From: an uncultured Nitrospirota bacterium | GTDB taxonomy: Bacteria > CG2-30-53-67 | Assembly (NCBI GenBank): GCA_947259355.1 | Contig: CAMYMF010000039.1 | Span: 1-36,359, forward strand | DNA length: 36,359 nt | Direction: 5' to 3' | Shown here: positions 33,465 to 36,359 of the stretch, piece after piece | Position numbering within the stretch: the stretch's first letter is position 1 | Layout: each line of letters starts with the position of its first letter | Notes under the pieces: model-generated | Seen by the model: the letters and a program-made list of their open reading frames with translations, nothing else | Database searches by the model: none | Told to the model about the DNA's origin: nothing | Made by a program: the position numbers and the translations under genes

Positions 33465-34220
33465 TCAGAAGGTGTGCGAGGACTTCATCAACAACCCCAC
33501 CCCCAAATACGTAAACAAAACCACCGCAAAGCCGACAATGGCCAACACCGCGCGCGTCGATTCGCGCCAGCCCCGCACGATGCGCGCATGCAGATAGAGC
33601 GAATAAAAGAACCAGACAATGGTCGTCCAGAGCTCCTTCGGGGTCCAGAGCCAGTAGGTGCCCCAGGCATAGTAGGCCCAGATACCGCCGGCGATCATGG
33701 CCACCGAAAAACAAAGATATCCCCAGAGGTTGGCCTGGTACTCGGCCCGGAGGGAACGTGCATCCCGGTCCGAGAGGAAATAGTCGATCCCGCCGAGAAA
33801 CCCGATGGCAAAGAGCGCGTAAGCCACAAACGACAGGGCCACGTGCACTTCGAACCAGAGGGTTCTGAGAACCGGCGGAAGGGGCCGCAGCTCCCGGGGC
33901 GCCAGAAGGTCGAAGACCAGCATGAGCGTGGCGAGGACACTGCCCCCTTCCAGAAATGTGAGCGAACCGTAGCGGCGGTAAAAAACAATTGAGAGCAATG
34001 CCACACAGAGGGCGAAAAACGACAGCGTGTCGAAAACACCCACCAAAGGCAACCGTCCCGCCTGAACCCCACGCAAGCCCAGGGAGCCCGTATGCAGCCC
34101 CGCCGCCACCAGCACGGCCCAAGGCTTCCAGCGCAGTGGCGCCAGGCTTGCCGCGAGATAACCGGCCAGCGCACCGCCATAGAGAACGAGGAACCACCCG
34201 TGGAGCGACAGATCAGGCAT
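33465..34220 (-). CDS. ccsA: Cytochrome c assembly protein CcsA (ResC)
   Basis: The 251-residue polytopic membrane protein of the CcsA/CcmC haem-handling family has about eight helices. The tryptophan-rich WWD-type segment is YYAWGTYWLWTPKELWTTIV, with Thr where Asp is most common (WxWDPKE). Histidines that may ligate haem lie in LWFEVHVALSFVAYALF and SLYLHARIVRG. It would join ResB to present haem to apocytochromes at the periplasmic face. The start at 34220 gives a standard family length; the frame continues upstream but is non-homologous there. Confidence 0.92.
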   Translation of the reverse strand: MPDLSLHGWFLVLYGGALAGYLAASLAPLRWKPWAVLVAAGLHTGSLGLRGVQAGRLPLVGVFDTLSFFALCVALLSIVFYRRYGSLTFLEGGSVLATLMLVFDLLAPRELRPLPPVLRTLWFEVHVALSFVAYALFAIGFLGGIDYFLSDRDARSLRAEYQANLWGYLCFSVAMIAGGIWAYYAWGTYWLWTPKELWTTIVWFFYSLYLHARIVRGWRESTRAVLAIVGFAVVLFTYLGVGLLMKSSHTF

Positions 34221-34355
34221 GGCGCATTCTACACACTTCGCGAGCGGGGCACAAGGGTCATATGGAGACGGCGGGACGTCCCCGGTGATTTGACAAGGCC
34301 TGGGAGCTCTGGCACTATTTTTTGCGAGACAAGAACTTTTATCAGGAGGTGTACG

Positions 34356-34820
34356 ATGGGAACGGTTCGTGTAGGCAATAAGGCCCCCGATTTCACGCTG
34401 ATGGACGCCAACAGCAACAAAGTCCGGCTCTCCGATTTTGCAGGGAAGAAAGTGATTCTTTACTTCTATCCCAAAGACAACACACCGGGCTGCACCCAGG
34501 AGGCCTGCGACTTCCGGGATGCCAAGAAGAAGTTTGACCGCAAAGGTACGGTGATCCTCGGCGTCAGTCCCGATAGTGCCAAGAGCCATCAAAACTTTCG
34601 CGCCAAATACGATTTGCCCTTCGTTTTGCTCTCCGATCCGGAGAAGAAGGTCGCCGAAAAATACGGGGTCTTCAAAGAGAAAAAGATGTATGGCAAGACG
34701 GTTATGGGTATCGAGCGGTCCACCTTCCTCATCGACGAGCAGGGGAAGCTGGCCAAGGAAATGCGGGGCGTCAAGGTGAAAGGTCACATCGACGAACTGC
34801 TGGAGCTGGTTTCGCACTGA
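34356..34820 (+). CDS. bcp: Peroxiredoxin Bcp (PrxQ type)
   Basis: The 154-residue cytoplasmic thiol peroxidase has the catalytic block FYPKDNTPGCTQEACDFRD, with peroxidatic Cys and a second Cys five residues on, as in atypical two-Cys PrxQ/Bcp. Other motifs are KAPDFTLMDANSNKVRLSDF, GVSPDS, LPFVLLSDPEKKVAEKYGV and IERSTFLIDEQGK. It reduces peroxides using thioredoxin. Unlike some relatives in this group, the active site is cysteine and not Sec. The CAGGAGG ribosome site precedes the ATG. It is followed closely by the HD-GYP gene. Confidence 0.96.
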   Translation: MGTVRVGNKAPDFTLMDANSNKVRLSDFAGKKVILYFYPKDNTPGCTQEACDFRDAKKKFDRKGTVILGVSPDSAKSHQNFRAKYDLPFVLLSDPEKKVAEKYGVFKEKKMYGKTVMGIERSTFLIDEQGKLAKEMRGVKVKGHIDELLELVSH

Positions 34821-34831
34821 AGGCCCGAGCC

Positions 34832-36049
34832 ATGGAAAACGCCACCACGGAAAAACGAAACCTCGACAAGTGCCACCGCTCCTTTCGCCTCATTATGGAT
34901 CTGCTCGATCTGACGGACCACACGTTGGAGGGGCTGTGCGAGAAATGCTCCGACTTGCCCGATCAAAAGTTGATGATTACCCGCATCCTGGACCAACTGC
35001 TCAGTGTGCCCCGGCATGGCAATGGGGTCACCGCCGCCAACCGGCCGCGCTATCTGACGCTGCTCTATTTCCAGAACGATCGCACGTCCCTGCAGGGGGA
35101 TCTCTTCAGACTGGGCGATAACGGTTTCGCCACCATCGCTTCGGGCATCTCCCTGACCGAACGGGCGAGCGTCTCCTTTGATCTGACCCGCGAGGACGTT
35201 CTGGAATTCGACTGTCCACCGGACCCCATCTCGCGGAAGAAATTTCAAGAGCGGTTCCATCCGGAGCTGCGCAAGTGGATCGGCGAGCCGATCACCAATT
35301 GCGTCGGATATCACATGCACGGGGAGCCCGAGGGCATCGTGATCGGCTTCAATTACCCGGAGGGCGTGAGCCGCTACGACGGCGAAGTGATGAAGTCCCT
35401 GGCGGTCACCGTCAGCTCGCTCTCGACGCTGGCCTACCAGATCACCGAGATCAAGGAGGGGTTCATCTATCTGATCGAATCCCTGGCCCGCGCCTCGGAA
35501 GTCAATGACGAAGATACGGGCAACCATATCGTGCGCGTCAACACCTATGCCAAACAGCTGGCCATGGCCATGGGCCAGCCCGAGAGCTTCTGCAACGAAA
35601 TCGGGCTGGTGGCCCAGATGCATGACGTGGGAAAGATCCATACCCCGGCAAGCATCCTGAGAAAAGCGGGTCCTCTGAGCCCTGAAGAATGGAAAGAGAT
35701 GGAACAGCATACACTTCAGGGGGAAAGAATCCTGGGAAACGCACCGCGGCTGGCCATGGCGAGACACATTGCCTGTGCCCATCACGAGAACTATGACGGC
35801 AGCGGCTATCCCAAGGGGCTGAAGGGAAATGAAATTCCTCTGGAAGCGCAGATCGTGAAACTGGCCGATGTCTACGACGCGCTGCGATCCCACCGGCCCT
35901 ACAAGGAGGCCCTGCCCCACGATGCCGCCATGCGGATCATCTTCGGCACGAACGGTCACGTCCGGGCCGCCCATTTCAACCCCGTGCTGCTCGACAAGTT
36001 CCGACGGGAAGCCGGGACCATTGAGGCGATCTACCAAAAGCTGGGATAA
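34832..36049 (+). CDS. HD-GYP-domain phosphodiesterase-like protein
   Basis: The 405-residue soluble protein has an N-terminal GAF-like region (about residues 40-200, with YLTLLYFQNDRTSLQGDLFR) and a C-terminal HD-GYP domain. HD-GYP marks are NHIVRVNTYAKQLA, QMHDVGKIHTP (HD pair), RHIACAHHENYDGSGYPKG (GYP motif), and KLADVYDALRSHRPYKEALP. These hydrolyse cyclic di-GMP in active members. Only 11 bases separate it from bcp, so it probably shares that transcript. All metal-binding HD residues expected are present. Confidence 0.92.
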   Translation: MENATTEKRNLDKCHRSFRLIMDLLDLTDHTLEGLCEKCSDLPDQKLMITRILDQLLSVPRHGNGVTAANRPRYLTLLYFQNDRTSLQGDLFRLGDNGFATIASGISLTERASVSFDLTREDVLEFDCPPDPISRKKFQERFHPELRKWIGEPITNCVGYHMHGEPEGIVIGFNYPEGVSRYDGEVMKSLAVTVSSLSTLAYQITEIKEGFIYLIESLARASEVNDEDTGNHIVRVNTYAKQLAMAMGQPESFCNEIGLVAQMHDVGKIHTPASILRKAGPLSPEEWKEMEQHTLQGERILGNAPRLAMARHIACAHHENYDGSGYPKGLKGNEIPLEAQIVKLADVYDALRSHRPYKEALPHDAAMRIIFGTNGHVRAAHFNPVLLDKFRREAGTIEAIYQKLG

Positions 36050-36074
36050 ACGACAATGAAGGGTTCTTACCTCC

Positions 36075-36359
36075 TCACAACCCCCGCTGCCACTCCTGGC
36101 GGACCCCTTTGGAACCGTCCAGGTAGCCCGCCAGTTCGTCGAGCAGCCGGGCCTTGTCCTGAGGGAATCTTCCCGAAAGGGCGGCGTAGTTGGAGGCGTG
36201 ATTGCTTCGAAATATCGTGCCCCTCAGCTCGAGGTCCTCGATGATCCAGCGCATCTCCCGGAGCGTCTCGGAGGCGGTGAGTTGCTGAAAGCGGCCCGTC
36301 TCGATCCAACGCTGCAGGGGGGTGCCGGGCGCCGGCATGACGGAGAGAAAACTCAGATA
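36075..36359 (-). CDS. Radical SAM protein, C-terminal part (cut by window edge)
   Basis: The minus-strand frame enters from beyond the window with FLSVMPAPGTPLQRWIETGR and runs to the stop at 36075. The segment LRGTIFRSNHASNYAALSGR followed by FPQDKARLLDELAGYL is a recognisable C-terminal signature of a group of radical SAM proteins. The catalytic CxxxCxxC motif would lie outside the window. It converges with the HD-GYP gene, 25 bases apart. Confidence 0.75.
   Translation of the reverse strand, partial: YLSFLSVMPAPGTPLQRWIETGRFQQLTASETLREMRWIIEDLELRGTIFRSNHASNYAALSGRFPQDKARLLDELAGYLDGSKGVRQEWQRGL

Noticed and set aside
34784-36037. A 417-codon frame antisense to the HD-GYP gene
   Set aside because: It is a shadow of a well-recognised HD-GYP gene with full motifs on the plus strand.

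Overview
The window is GC-rich bacterial DNA. It encodes a selenocysteine formate dehydrogenase, several multihaem or dihaem c-type cytochromes, cytochrome c maturation system II (ResB/CcsA) and a Gram-negative outer-membrane assembly pair (TamA/TamB). Three genes are readable only if an in-frame TGA is decoded as selenocysteine (Sec), and each has a plausible bacterial SECIS hairpin just downstream. Together these traits suggest an anaerobic or microaerophilic Desulfobacterota-like (former Deltaproteobacteria) organism. That assignment is an inference from gene content, because no rRNA or other phylogenetic marker lies in the window.

Layout: 1-3.3 kb holds an unassigned start, a tetrahaem cytochrome c3-like gene, a decayed LysR regulator, a SYLF-domain protein and a Kv-type potassium channel, with the recognisable genes on the minus strand. 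From 3.8 to 10.1 kb (plus strand) lies fdnGHI (FdnG with Sec), then a DsbA-like Sec oxidoreductase overlapping a dihaem cytochrome c peroxidase. From 10.1 to 17.1 kb (minus) lie tamB and tamA, a rhodanese-like Sec protein and a lipoprotein with a gluzincin HExxH motif. A PAS-GAF histidine kinase (plus) follows, then a 377-bp element with imperfect terminal inverted repeats. From 19.4 to 30 kb the minus strand carries a broken gamma-glutamyltransferase, a GH15 glucoamylase, a purine-rich tandem repeat, a Tyr/Arg/Asp-rich secreted protein, an NfeD-like protein, an APC permease, AlkD, a SixA-like phosphatase, KDPG aldolase, a hypothetical protein, a PPOX-type flavoprotein, a glutaredoxin-like protein and a tiny histone-fold protein. 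From 30.1 to 31.8 kb (plus) there is a tight operon of two YbjQ proteins and an M48 peptidase. The end holds a LysE exporter, ResB and CcsA (minus), peroxiredoxin Bcp and an HD-GYP protein (plus), and a radical SAM C-terminus cut by the window edge.

Formate oxidation by FdnGH in the periplasm, with electrons passing through cytochrome b FdnI to quinone, is the clearest pathway. The adjoining thiol-redox selenoprotein and cytochrome c peroxidase act in the same compartment. ResB/CcsA would mature the c-type cytochromes. The most unusual items are the three Sec genes (two with near-identical SECIS hairpins), the small bacterial histone, the YbjQ-YbjQ-M48 operon, and a dispersed repeat whose first three bases are the TAG stop codon of three separate genes.
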